A stretch of 64,000 bases of DNA, taken from Clostridium cavendishii DSM 21758 (GTDB taxonomy: Bacteria > Bacillota > Clostridia > Clostridiales > Clostridiaceae). The stretch is from NCBI RefSeq assembly GCF_900141845.1, contig NZ_FQZB01000006.1, positions 124,001-188,000 of the forward strand, read 5' to 3'. Under the pieces are notes generated by a model. It searched no databases, was not told the origin of the DNA, and saw nothing but the letters and a program-made list of their open reading frames with translations. Position 1 is the first letter of the stretch. Every line of letters begins with the position of its first letter. A program made the translations under genes and the position numbers. This document shows positions 16,442 to 26,900 of the stretch, one piece after another.

Positions 16442-19102
16442 TTATTTTGAATACTTATTAAGCACTTCGCATAAGTATTGATAATATTGAGTGTTAGAAA
16501 GCTTATTATCTATAAACGAAGTTTCCATACCTGACTTTCTTAACTTTTCAATCCACTCTAAAGCCTTTTCTTTACCAAACCCTTTATTAAGCATTCCATA
16601 ATACATGTATGCATATTCATTACTGATATTTGTGTTAAAAATTAAAGGATTATCTGAATTGATATTTATAAGTACATTATTTTCTTCAAAGCCTTCAACA
16701 TTATTTATATTGTAAGCTTGGCTGTCAAATACAGCATCTAATTCTCCTATACTAGTATTCGAACTTGGATTTATTTCAACTACTATTCCTTTAGTTGAAA
16801 GTTCATTTACCAATTCTCTTTTTACTTCATTAATTATTTCCTTTTGAATGTTATTTGATTGTACATAAATAGGCTCACTAATCTTATCTAAATAGCATTT
16901 ACAATTATATGCATGAGTTATTTTTTCTGCATTCCAAATAGAACTTTGATGTTTTTCTATTTTTACGCAAAGAACCTCATTATTATTTTCAATCAAGTTT
17001 TCAGCTGATTTTTTATAGTTTTCATTTTTTTGAAATTTATTAAATCTTAATTGGTAAGCTTCATATAACATAGGAATATTTATTCCATTCATGTTTTTAA
17101 ATATATCCTTTGCCAATGAATATATTTCTCTTTCTAAAAACAGATTAACTGCCACATTTTTAGAAATAGAATTTGTGTATACTCCCCATACCCATAACAA
17201 GTTATCAAGATATTCTCCTCTAGGAAGTATTACTACCGTATTTGCATTTACCCACTTATTTGGATCAATTCCTAGAGCTATAGCATGCCCTATTCTATCA
17301 CCAGAATGAAACTTACAAAAGGTTACAACTTCATGTATTCTTCTTAACCCTGATAATATATGTCTAAACTCTTCACCGGCGTGGAAGGTATAGCATAGAC
17401 TTTTATATCTTACACTACTTCCATCTTTTCCTTGCTTAATTAGTGAATCAATAGAACTATCTCTAGCCCTTTTGTATATAGGTGCAAATACCTGTACCGG
17501 AGTGTTATTTTCAAGATTTGCAGCATCTATTCCTAATATAAAGTATGAGAGATATGGTGATTCATTTCTTAGATTCAATAAATTTTGAATCAAAACATCA
17601 TAATCTTCTTGAATCTTTTTAAAAGAAATTTCACTTGGGTTACTTTTACCATCAAAAGCAAGCCAACATTTTTCATCTCCATCTTCATCTTTTCTTTTAA
17701 TTAAATGAAATACTAATCCGATCCTAGGAAAATCAACATTACTATCTTCATTTGTAGAATATTCATCATCTATAACCTTTTTATAAGCTGAAAGTATACT
17801 TAGTAAATTTTTTTTAAAATCACTTTCATTTTTAGATATACTAAACCTTAATTCTAATCTTTTTAAATACTCATTTTGAAATAAAGTTCTAAACAATAGT
17901 TCATAATATGCTTCATCGCTTAATCCACTGCTGCCCAAAAATTTAGTTGCTCTATCAAAAAAGTTTGAGAAATTATCCAATCCTTTTATAGTTGAACTTT
18001 GAACCACTTGTTGATAAAATTCATTTTTAATCCTAATATATTTTAATAAAATTTTAAATAAAAATGGTTCTTTTGTTTCTTCATATTTTGTAAAAGCCTT
18101 CATTAAAAATACATTCTCACCATAAGTATTGATTCCTTTGCATTCAGTAAATATCCTAAACACAATATCTTCTTTTTTATCATTATCTTTTATCTGATAT
18201 TGTTTGTTTAAGTCTTCCAACAATTTAAGCAATTCAATATTAGTAATCTCTTTTTCTTGTCCACTCACTACTAATAATATATTTTTAATATTTTTTAACT
18301 CACCTTTGCAATACTCCTCTATTGTTATATCTGAGTCATTTTGATATTTCATATAAAACATAACTATATTCCTATATATAGCTGCTAATATGAAATATCT
18401 GTGAGGATTTTCTTTGAATTCTCCTTCTCCATTTTTAAAGTACTTAACTTTTTTAATATTTTTCGCTTTTATCCTTTGATTCATAAGCTGTTCCCAAAGC
18501 AATATAAAGTTAAACCCAGAATTAGCATGTAAATGATTTTCAGCTACACCTTTCACAAGTAAATCATCTAACTGAGAATCTGCCAAGCTTATATCTGAAT
18601 AATAGCCATCCAATTCTCTAAAATCAACAATGTTATTTTTAATCATATATAATATTGTAAATAAATCCATAGAAATTATTGAATTTATATTACGAAACAC
18701 TTCAATTTTCTTATACTCTTCATAAGGCCCTATAAATTCATCATCCAAATTATTTTTCCAATACTTGTACACTATCTTTCCATTTCTGTGAGATATCAAA
18801 GTAGTAGTAAATTTTCTTAAATTTTCATAATAGCATTCATAAACTTTGTCTTCATTAATTTCTCTTTCTCTTAAAAATGGATAATACTTATTAAGAATTA
18901 AATAAACCTCATCCAAGTTTTTTATTTCAGATGTTTCACTTATTTTATAAACTAATTCTTCCAATAAAAAACTTTTATTTTTCTTCTCACTAGGATCAGC
19001 TATTTTTAAAAATGTATCTTCTTCAAAAAAGAACAAATCTTTAAATGGTATCAATGCAACATTTAAAATTTCTCTAATTTTAGTATTCATTTGCATCTGC
19101 AT
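16442..19102 (-). CDS. rdrB: RADAR adenosine deaminase RdrB
   Basis: 886 residues, far longer than metabolic adenosine deaminase (about 340), as expected for RdrB. Deaminase motifs in order: His190-x-His192 (HLHANSG, zinc ligands), HAGEEF with His574 and Glu577/578, HSGDRIGHAI with His606, NPSSN, and SDNP with Asp817. In RADAR this enzyme forms a large shell and deaminates adenosine nucleotides (and RNA as first reported) to inosine forms during phage infection, leading to growth arrest. It overlaps the end of rdrA by 23 bases, so the two are translationally coupled. The ribosome site AAGAGGA lies inside rdrA. Confidence 0.9.
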   Translation of the reverse strand: MQMQMNTKIREILNVALIPFKDLFFFEEDTFLKIADPSEKKNKSFLLEELVYKISETSEIKNLDEVYLILNKYYPFLREREINEDKVYECYYENLRKFTTTLISHRNGKIVYKYWKNNLDDEFIGPYEEYKKIEVFRNINSIISMDLFTILYMIKNNIVDFRELDGYYSDISLADSQLDDLLVKGVAENHLHANSGFNFILLWEQLMNQRIKAKNIKKVKYFKNGEGEFKENPHRYFILAAIYRNIVMFYMKYQNDSDITIEEYCKGELKNIKNILLVVSGQEKEITNIELLKLLEDLNKQYQIKDNDKKEDIVFRIFTECKGINTYGENVFLMKAFTKYEETKEPFLFKILLKYIRIKNEFYQQVVQSSTIKGLDNFSNFFDRATKFLGSSGLSDEAYYELLFRTLFQNEYLKRLELRFSISKNESDFKKNLLSILSAYKKVIDDEYSTNEDSNVDFPRIGLVFHLIKRKDEDGDEKCWLAFDGKSNPSEISFKKIQEDYDVLIQNLLNLRNESPYLSYFILGIDAANLENNTPVQVFAPIYKRARDSSIDSLIKQGKDGSSVRYKSLCYTFHAGEEFRHILSGLRRIHEVVTFCKFHSGDRIGHAIALGIDPNKWVNANTVVILPRGEYLDNLLWVWGVYTNSISKNVAVNLFLEREIYSLAKDIFKNMNGINIPMLYEAYQLRFNKFQKNENYKKSAENLIENNNEVLCVKIEKHQSSIWNAEKITHAYNCKCYLDKISEPIYVQSNNIQKEIINEVKRELVNELSTKGIVVEINPSSNTSIGELDAVFDSQAYNINNVEGFEENNVLININSDNPLIFNTNISNEYAYMYYGMLNKGFGKEKALEWIEKLRKSGMETSFIDNKLSNTQYYQYLCEVLNKYSK

Positions 19103-21899
19103 TGTCCTCTTCTTCAGGTAATTCTAAATCAAATTCTTTATAGAATAATTCTTCCTCAGCTTTTGCTTTCTTAAATGCTTCCTCTAAAGCTTTTTTCATT
19201 GAATTCTTTTTTTGCTCTAAATTTATAATCATTTCTGTTTCAGCTGAATTAACATTTCTATATTTAATATACTCTTGGATAATAAAATTAAATACAGGTT
19301 CTTCTATATCTAAATAAGCTTCTTTCTGTAATGTTTCAAGTAAATTTCTCGCTTCAATAACACCATACCAAGCTGTACTCTTATAACCAAGATAACGAAG
19401 TTTTTCAACAATTTTTATGTAATCACCAATTGAAACTTTCTCTTTTTCACTTCCATCTTCAACTATTATACTTTTAATAAATTCATGTGTTTTTCTATAT
19501 ACTGTTTTAGAATTATATTCAACATTATAAAATTTTCTAAATTCTTCTTTGAAATTTTCATCATTTATATCTATAATATTAATCATCCCAACAACTACAT
19601 CTATTTTTTTGTGAACTTCATCTCTTAACAGTTCATCAATCTTTGTTTTATTATTTTTTACATTTTGATTATTATCTAATTTCTTTAAAATTTTTATTAT
19701 AGATTTAGATTCATTATCTAAGTTCTTCAAGTCTTGATCATTATTAACCACTATAATATTGTTTTTATACTTTTCCTTATTTATATAATTATAAAATAAT
19801 TGTTTTTTATAGTTTTCATAAACTTTATATGCTTTATTATTTTTTTCATCTTTTTTTTCTGGGTTTTGCAATAATTGAATCTGATTTTCTGTATATTCTA
19901 TATTCATCTCATAATCTTTACCTTTTAAAAAACTATATTGATTCAATATTTTTTCAATCTTTTCATTCTCAATAGGCTCTCTTGATACTGAATCTAGAAA
20001 TTCTATTATATGTTTATACTTTTCTCTATCTAAATACCAATTTTTAATCATGTCTCCATTATCATAATCTAAAATTAAATTACATAAAATCAAATAAATT
20101 TGACGTTTTTCTTTAACACTTAAATCTTTAACTTTTTCATCATCTATTTTAATAATATTTTTTAGCTTTTCCATGAAAAATAAGGCAAACTTAAAATCAG
20201 TATTAAAAATTATCTGATCAATCCAATCATTAATTATTGGATTTTTATCTTTCATAAAATCTTTAAATTTTTCATTATTAAAGTTTACTTTATCAACATC
20301 TACATTTAAAATATTTTCACCTATATTAAATTTATATAAATAGAAAAAATATTTTTTAGCCTCTTCATATCCTACAACATTTGCTTTTGGCAATAACTCT
20401 TTAGTTGTTTGTAATAATATAAAGAAAGTTATATATCTATTTATATACTTTCTCTTTTCTTCTTTATTATTATCTTCTTTATCATCTTTCTTTCCTTTAT
20501 CTTTATCAGAATTTAATTCATTTTTAAAACTGTTACTTAGCTTCTTTGTAAAAAGTCTTTTAAAATCTATTATTGTATTTTCCTCATTTGATCCCCATTT
20601 GATATGCTTTTCATAAATCTTACTTTGATCTTTTATTAAGTCACTTGAAGAATATATAATTGTATCTATTAACGATTTAATAAATACAAATCTTTTTTCA
20701 TCATCTACAAATTCCTCTTTATCATATTTACTTAAATAATAAAATACATTTATTAAACCTCTTGGTGTTTTATCAAAAATTACATATGGTATTTCCGAGA
20801 AAATCTCGTCACTTTTTTTATTTTTCCTCTTAAATATATTGTCTTCACCCATCAAATCATCTAGTTTTTTATGCAAATATATCGTTTCATTTCCACTTTT
20901 ATCAACTTGAAATGAAAAATTAGGTATACTCTTAAAATTCCATTTTATAACATTATGCCTAAATGCAGGTGGTAACACCTTTTTTAAATATTCATGTGCT
21001 AAATATTTTTTTCTACTAATTAAATTATGTTTACTATCAAATAATTCATTATTTTCTACAAGGCTTGTTGTTGCTAACTTTTCATTTTCTAATAATGCTA
21101 AAGTTATAGATTCACTTAATATTTCATAATCTCCAGATAAAAAACATATTATATTAGGATGGCAAGTATAAGCCATTACTGCATCTATCAATTCTCTACA
21201 TTTATTTGTTTTTAAATCGATATCATCTATTGTTATAATAATTAATGGCTCTTCACCTTTATTTAAGTTTCTTTTTACACTAATTAATTCTTCTACGAAA
21301 GAATGTAATTTATTGTTAAATTCATAATCAGGTGCTAAAATATAAGAATATTTCTCCTTATAAGTTTCCATATCACTATAATTTTTCATTATTAAATTAC
21401 GATATTCAGCATCTTTATAACAATAATATTCTAGAACTTCATTATAACTTCTACTTAACTCATTACTTTCTTTAAACCTACATTGATTAAAAAAATCTGA
21501 GAACTCTTTATTATCAATTTCATTTTTTTCTATTTCATTTTCTAGAGCTTGCATTTCTTTTTTCAAAACACCTAATATTGCTCCTAGTATCTTTGTACTA
21601 TCTCCATATATATCTGGTTCTATTATTGGAAGAACGATATCTTTATTTCCTTCAGCTTCTAAACTATTTAAAATAGTATACATAGTTGAAGTTTTTCCTG
21701 TTCCCCTTTCGCCAAATAATCCAATAGTATTATTGTATTGCTTCTTACTACTATTATCTCTTTTTCTATTTATTAACTTTGCTTGTCCTCTTATTTCTTC
21801 AATTTGATTGATTATATTATCATATGTAGGAACTATTAATTTAACTTGTACATCACTTAAAGCTCTGGCGCCTATAAAAACTCCATTTTTATTTTTCAT
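19080..21899 (-). CDS. rdrA: RADAR ATPase RdrA
   Basis: 939 residues. Walker A GERGTGKT at about 63-70, Walker B IIITIDDID with Asp225-Asp228, then a long helical C-terminal part rich in Lys/Glu/Asn. This matches the large AAA+-like RdrA ATPase that partners RdrB; the neighbour overlap and order SLATT-rdrA-rdrB fit RADAR operons. A Lys/Asp/Glu-rich linker lies near 450-470 (KDKGKKDDKEDNNKEEKRK). Cytosolic; RdrA is thought to recruit or activate RdrB after sensing infection. Confidence 0.88.
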   Translation of the reverse strand: MKNKNGVFIGARALSDVQVKLIVPTYDNIINQIEEIRGQAKLINRKRDNSSKKQYNNTIGLFGERGTGKTSTMYTILNSLEAEGNKDIVLPIIEPDIYGDSTKILGAILGVLKKEMQALENEIEKNEIDNKEFSDFFNQCRFKESNELSRSYNEVLEYYCYKDAEYRNLIMKNYSDMETYKEKYSYILAPDYEFNNKLHSFVEELISVKRNLNKGEEPLIIITIDDIDLKTNKCRELIDAVMAYTCHPNIICFLSGDYEILSESITLALLENEKLATTSLVENNELFDSKHNLISRKKYLAHEYLKKVLPPAFRHNVIKWNFKSIPNFSFQVDKSGNETIYLHKKLDDLMGEDNIFKRKNKKSDEIFSEIPYVIFDKTPRGLINVFYYLSKYDKEEFVDDEKRFVFIKSLIDTIIYSSSDLIKDQSKIYEKHIKWGSNEENTIIDFKRLFTKKLSNSFKNELNSDKDKGKKDDKEDNNKEEKRKYINRYITFFILLQTTKELLPKANVVGYEEAKKYFFYLYKFNIGENILNVDVDKVNFNNEKFKDFMKDKNPIINDWIDQIIFNTDFKFALFFMEKLKNIIKIDDEKVKDLSVKEKRQIYLILCNLILDYDNGDMIKNWYLDREKYKHIIEFLDSVSREPIENEKIEKILNQYSFLKGKDYEMNIEYTENQIQLLQNPEKKDEKNNKAYKVYENYKKQLFYNYINKEKYKNNIIVVNNDQDLKNLDNESKSIIKILKKLDNNQNVKNNKTKIDELLRDEVHKKIDVVVGMINIIDINDENFKEEFRKFYNVEYNSKTVYRKTHEFIKSIIVEDGSEKEKVSIGDYIKIVEKLRYLGYKSTAWYGVIEARNLLETLQKEAYLDIEEPVFNFIIQEYIKYRNVNSAETEMIINLEQKKNSMKKALEEAFKKAKAEEELFYKEFDLELPEEEDNADANEY

Positions 21900-21940
21900 T
21901 TTTTCTTTCCTTCCAATTTTTAAAATTTGTTATCTTATAA

Positions 21941-22426
21941 TTATTTAGTTTTTTCATTTTTTTGTTCTATATGTTTATTCCAATTATCAACGTCAGCTTT
22001 AGAAATATTTTTTATTATCTGAAGCACTTCATCATCATAATTCTTTTTCTCACTAGATTCGCTACATTTAATTAATATTTCCATCAATCCATCACCAATA
22101 TTTTCAACTGCTTGTCTATATCTTAGCCAAGATAATTTATAATTTTTTAAATATGATACTGAAATTAAAATATTTATTAATACTGCTATAGCTGAGTTTA
22201 TAATCTTTGTATTATCATTAAAAACATTCACTAATGGTATTATTGCGGTAAGAATTATTATACTAATATTAAATAAATTATACCTAGCTCTCCCCCCGTC
22301 AGCTTTATTTATATACCATTCCAACTTATAAAATGCTATATCGGATGTCATTTTTGTAATATATTCTTTATTAGTTAAATCATCTAATATATTCTTATAA
22401 AAATTCAGCTCTGATGATTGCTTCAT
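21941..22426 (-). CDS. SLATT-domain membrane protein, RADAR accessory
   Basis: 161 residues with two membrane segments (about 51-69, ISIIILTAIIPLVNVF; about 75-93, AIAVLINILISVSYL) and soluble helices on both sides, the SLATT layout. It is the first gene of the RADAR operon, 41 bases upstream of rdrA, with AAGGAG 8 bases before ATG. Some RADAR loci are known to carry a SLATT membrane protein. SLATT proteins in conflict systems are predicted to form pores or to hold a nucleotide-sensing enzyme at the membrane; here a role as membrane effector or anchor is inferred. Confidence 0.85.
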   Translation of the reverse strand: MKQSSELNFYKNILDDLTNKEYITKMTSDIAFYKLEWYINKADGGRARYNLFNISIIILTAIIPLVNVFNDNTKIINSAIAVLINILISVSYLKNYKLSWLRYRQAVENIGDGLMEILIKCSESSEKKNYDDEVLQIIKNISKADVDNWNKHIEQKNEKTK

Positions 22427-22958
22427 TATTTTTATCTCCTTTTTTATCTAGTAATAATTTATAAATATAATATAAAAACTTCTTTTATTTACTTATTATT
22501 ACACTATTATTTTATCACATATTTTCTCTTTTTCTACAATTTTAGATATTCATATACAACATTATTACTTTATAGGCTCTTATGAATTCTTAAAATATAA
22601 TAGAATAATTATATCTACTGGATCTGTAAAGCACTTAATCTAAAAAACATATTAATCTATTTTGAATATCTTTATATCTCAACATATTTTATTAATATTT
22701 TTAGAGTATTTTTCAATAAATTTAGATAAGCTTTTAAAATATAAAATTTTATAAAAACAATATTGTCCTGTTATATGAATTTCTGTCATATAATCATATA
22801 GATGATTCTGTTATTGGTGAAATTCTAATAATCTTTATAGTATACACTGCTGTCTAATTATTAGTAAATTTTACAATATGATTGTAATGATATATACTTT
22901 TATTATAATCAAACTTATAATTTTATTAATACTATAATTGTTGAAAGGAGTATTACTC
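22427..22958. other. Divergent intergenic region between RADAR and regulator
   Basis: About 530 A+T-rich bases that must contain both divergent promoters. The only distinct structure is the inverted repeat at 22771. No small gene with a good ribosome site was found. Confidence 0.5.
22771..22793. promoter_or_regulatory. Inverted repeat, candidate operator
   Basis: TTATATGA, 7 bases, TCATATAA: a perfect 8-bp dyad in the divergent gap. The size and spacing suit a dimeric DNA-binding protein; the adjacent gene at 22959 is a candidate. Confidence 0.35.
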
Positions 22959-23960
22959 TTGAAAAATCAAATACAAACACTACCAATAATTAAGTTAAGA
23001 AATATATCATATCCAGAAAGGTCATTAACTTTATTTATATCAGTATTTTCAAATTTTCACTTAAGTGAAATCTTTTCTCTAAGAGATACATATCCAAATA
23101 CTAATATAAATATTTTCATAAATGAAAATAAACTTATGTTTTTATATAAAAATTCTATTGAATTTTTTTCATCTCTTAATACTCAAAAGATTAATATTAT
23201 TTTCTCTAATAGCGTTAAATCGGACATGCTTTTTATTGATGAAAGAATTAGTATTCCTTTAGTATATATTAATAAAACAATACATCTAAATACGGGTAAA
23301 GTTATAGAAACAACTTTATCGGATATCTCTACATCAAGCTGTAATACATTAAAAGGACTTTTTACACACTCTGATAACTCATATATAAGTATTGTAAATA
23401 ATTTAACAGTATTAGAAATTAACTCTATTATAGATTACATAAATTATTCTGATATTCAGTTAACCTCTAATGATATTCTTCAATTTAGTAATTTTGACAA
23501 TTCAACTATTAATCTTATTTCTGTTTTATCAAACATTGAGGAACCTTTAAATTATAATGATGTAGGTTTACTTCTTACCGAAGGTGATAAAAAACCAGGT
23601 GCCTATAAAAAATATGGTGAGAATCAATCTAAAACTGGAGAACTTCTTGAGCTAGTTTCTATTAATTCATCTGTTCCCAAAACTGTGTCTTTAACTCCAT
23701 TAGGAGAAGCTCTTCTTAATGTTAATAAAGAAGTTTTTGATAATATTATTTTCTTTGAAATTTTGAAATGTAACCTTCTTAAACACTTAATTTCATTATG
23801 TAAGTTTAATTGCCAAGTTAATGTTAAAGAAATATGTGTACCTACTATTTCAGAGAAAACTTATTTACGTAGAAGATCTAATATCAAATATCTTGTTAAT
23901 CTTTTAAAAGCTAAAAATATTGAATCTTTAAACATTCTTTTAGATAAATTATCTTTTTAA
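22959..23960 (+). CDS. Unknown protein with probable winged-helix C-terminal part
   Basis: 333 residues from TTG 22959, with GGAG 8 bases upstream (an earlier in-frame TTG at 22938 precedes that site). No family recognised. The N-terminal 150 residues are alpha/beta (LTLFISVFSNFHLSEIFSLR; INIFINENKLMFLY; INIIFSNS), perhaps Rossmann-like. About 200-275 reads as a winged helix: LNYNDVGLLLTEGDKKPGAY, then ENQSKTGELLELVSI and VSLTPLGEALL. The C-terminus is basic (TYLRRRSNIKYLVNLLK). It is the only plus-strand gene of the island and converges on dptH, so it may regulate or sense for the flanking systems. Not assigned. Confidence 0.6.
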   Translation: MKNQIQTLPIIKLRNISYPERSLTLFISVFSNFHLSEIFSLRDTYPNTNINIFINENKLMFLYKNSIEFFSSLNTQKINIIFSNSVKSDMLFIDERISIPLVYINKTIHLNTGKVIETTLSDISTSSCNTLKGLFTHSDNSYISIVNNLTVLEINSIIDYINYSDIQLTSNDILQFSNFDNSTINLISVLSNIEEPLNYNDVGLLLTEGDKKPGAYKKYGENQSKTGELLELVSINSSVPKTVSLTPLGEALLNVNKEVFDNIIFFEILKCNLLKHLISLCKFNCQVNVKEICVPTISEKTYLRRRSNIKYLVNLLKAKNIESLNILLDKLSF

Positions 23961-23962
23961 GT

Positions 23963-23999
23963 TAAAAAAATGAGCAACGTAAATGTTGCTCATTTTTTT
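23963..23999. terminator. Bidirectional terminator
   Basis: AAAAAAATGAGCAAC, loop GTAAAT, GTTGCTCATTTTTTT: a perfect stem with A- and T-tracts on both sides, between the convergent ends of the 22959 gene and dptH. It overlaps the dptH stop codon. Confidence 0.9.
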
Positions 24000-26900
24000 A
24001 TTTATTCTTTTGCATTTCCATCCAAAAAGCATTATCTTGCATATAGATAACATCTTCAACATTTCCTAGCTTTACTAAACTCTTATGTTGTTCTAATGAC
24101 TTTATCTTAGTAAACAGCTCATCTTCCTGTGTCTTATTCGTTGTATTATATATAAACTTTATGTCTTTTATTGAAAGGTCTGATACCTTGTGTACTATCC
24201 AAGTTAGGATATAGTTTGCATACTCATTATCTCCTGTAGAAAAATGGCTTAGTAGCTGTGTTGATAGTATTGTTCCTACTCCAAACATTCTACCTTCTTT
24301 TAAGATCTTCTTTAAACTTTGGAAATTTTCACACAAGAAGTTATCAGCCTCATCAACTAATATCATCTTACTCAACTGTCTATACTTGTCATCAAGTTTA
24401 CTTTCTCCTAATACTTTCATTTGTGAATAGAAGATATCTAGTATTATACCTACAACTAAGTTTTGAATATCCGAATCACTGTTTGAAAGGTTTATTACTG
24501 TAACTCCATCAATCATATCATATAATGATTTAGAGTTATCCACATCTGGATCAAATATTTCAAAATCATATAACTTATCTAAACATGTAAATAGTTTATC
24601 TTGCTTTACATCTTCATCATCAAAAAACTCTCTGCATACTTCTGCTATAGTTGGTGGTTTTTTAGTCCATGTATTTGGATCATTCTTTTTAATTCCACGT
24701 TTATCATATGCATTCATTATAAGTTCTTTTAATTTGTTCTCTTGGACTACACCTAAACCAAAAGCTGTAGTCATTGTATGTTTCAAAGCATTAGCAGTGT
24801 ATAATGGTAATAAGTTTTTCTCCTTATTTCCCTGAACTAATTCTAGTGGATTAAATGGAAGATGATATGTCTCATATACCTTAGCATTTGTAGCCTCAAC
24901 AAATTCATTATCTATATAATCACCTTTATAATCAAATATTAACAATCCAATCTTTTTACCATCAATATTTTGATAAGTATTTTTATTTAATTGATATATA
25001 AGAGATTTAGTAAACTGAGTTTTACCAGTTCCCATAGTTCCAATTATACCTGTATTAGTATGATTATTTTGTATTGAATCAGTTGGATTCCAAATCACCT
25101 CACAATCTCTATGAATATCTCTTCCAAAAAGAACTGATAATGGCCCTTTAGTTTCTGCAACTGCCCCAGTATCTTCACCACTATTTCCATCATATATCGC
25201 ACTTGATTCTTCATCATTTGAATTATCATTAATAGACGTTTCTTCTTTCATTTCACAAACTCTACCTTCATATAGGTTATATAATAATGTATCACTCTTT
25301 ATATCGCTCTTATCTAATATAAAATTGTTCTTTATTTCTTCAACACTTCTTAAAATATTTCTATATCCTGATGCTTCTGGGAATACTAATTCTAAAATCT
25401 TATTTCCCTTATCATATTCTTCCTGATTAAAAGCATCTCCTAATTCATCAACACCAATTGAAACAAGTTCACCATTCTTTTCAAATGATATATCACTTTT
25501 AAAAGTAAATATAGCACCTCTTCCAATTATCTCATCTAAACTATTAGATATTCTATAATCATCATTTAATAACTTTGCTCTTACATCAGTTTCTATAATA
25601 GAATCCCAATTTTGTTCATCCCACACATTATAAAGCTTTAATTTCTCGATGCTTACAAGAACTAATTTAATTAGAAAATCTCTAAATATCTTTGCTTGTA
25701 ATTTATCATTGATTTCTTTGCTTATATTCCTTTCTATATGATTTCTTGTTTTGTAAGCTTGTAGCTTCGCCTTTTTAGTTACATCCCCTTTAATTTGCCC
25801 AATCTTAACTTCAATTGGATAATAGTGAACATCTATATTACCATCAGCACAACATTCTATTCCTACTAATAACAAGTCATCTGAATAAGCACCATCACCA
25901 CTTAAATTTTTTACTGAGAACAAACCTTCTTTACTACTTAAACCACAACCTTTGGATACTCTTAGAATTTCCTCTAATGAAATTGGGACCCATACAATTT
26001 TTTTATTGTAAAAATATGACAAACTTAACTTTATAGTAGATACGATACTAAGCTTCTCTCTATCTTCATATCCATTACAAGAAATAATTTTTAATAACCA
26101 ATCTCCATTTATCGCATTAAAACAGTTTATTACTTTAGTTATTGACTCTTCATCATTTCCTAATAATACATTTTTATTTTCTAAGAAACTCTTTATTACT
26201 TCCTTATATTGCTTAGTCTTTTTAGTTACTGTAATAGAATCATATCCAGAAGATGGTGTATATTGATCACTATAATGTATAATAAGTAAATCTTTTTCTT
26301 CAATAGTATCTTTAAAAAATTGTAATCCAACCATTGGATTTATGAATGTTACCCAATTTGCAGATTCATAAATACGATTTAATTGATCTTCTTTATATTC
26401 ATCTATAGCGGTAGTTTTGCACCTACTATCATCAAATGGTGATTCATTTTCAGCAGAACAAATTAATGCATTCATTTTAGTAGCCATTTTTAGAAGTGTA
26501 TTTTTAGAATGAATAAATTTAGTTCCATACCCTGTTCTATATGATTTAGATATTTCTTTAGAAGGAACTGATGATAATAATCCACCAAGTGATACACCCG
26601 TGTTTATATTATCCATTATCGTATTTTTATTAGAGAACTCATGCTCCATTTCGTAGAATGTTATATGACTATATTCATACTTAGTAGTATCATAATTTTT
26701 TATATAACAGCTAAGCTTTGAATTTACGATATCAAAAATATCATCCTTAGAATACTTCTTATTGCTAGATTTTATTGCAAATGATAAACCTAGCTTTTCC
26801 TCTGCATCCTCAACATGCACATAATTTTGAAGTTCCTCAAATACACTATCACCAGACTTATTGTATATATTAATAATAAGTGGTCTTAACTTCTCAATTC

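Noticed and set aside
16442..19102. Metabolic adenosine deaminase
   Set aside because: The motifs fit, but 886 residues and the overlap with a large ATPase gene fit RdrB of RADAR, not the purine-salvage enzyme.
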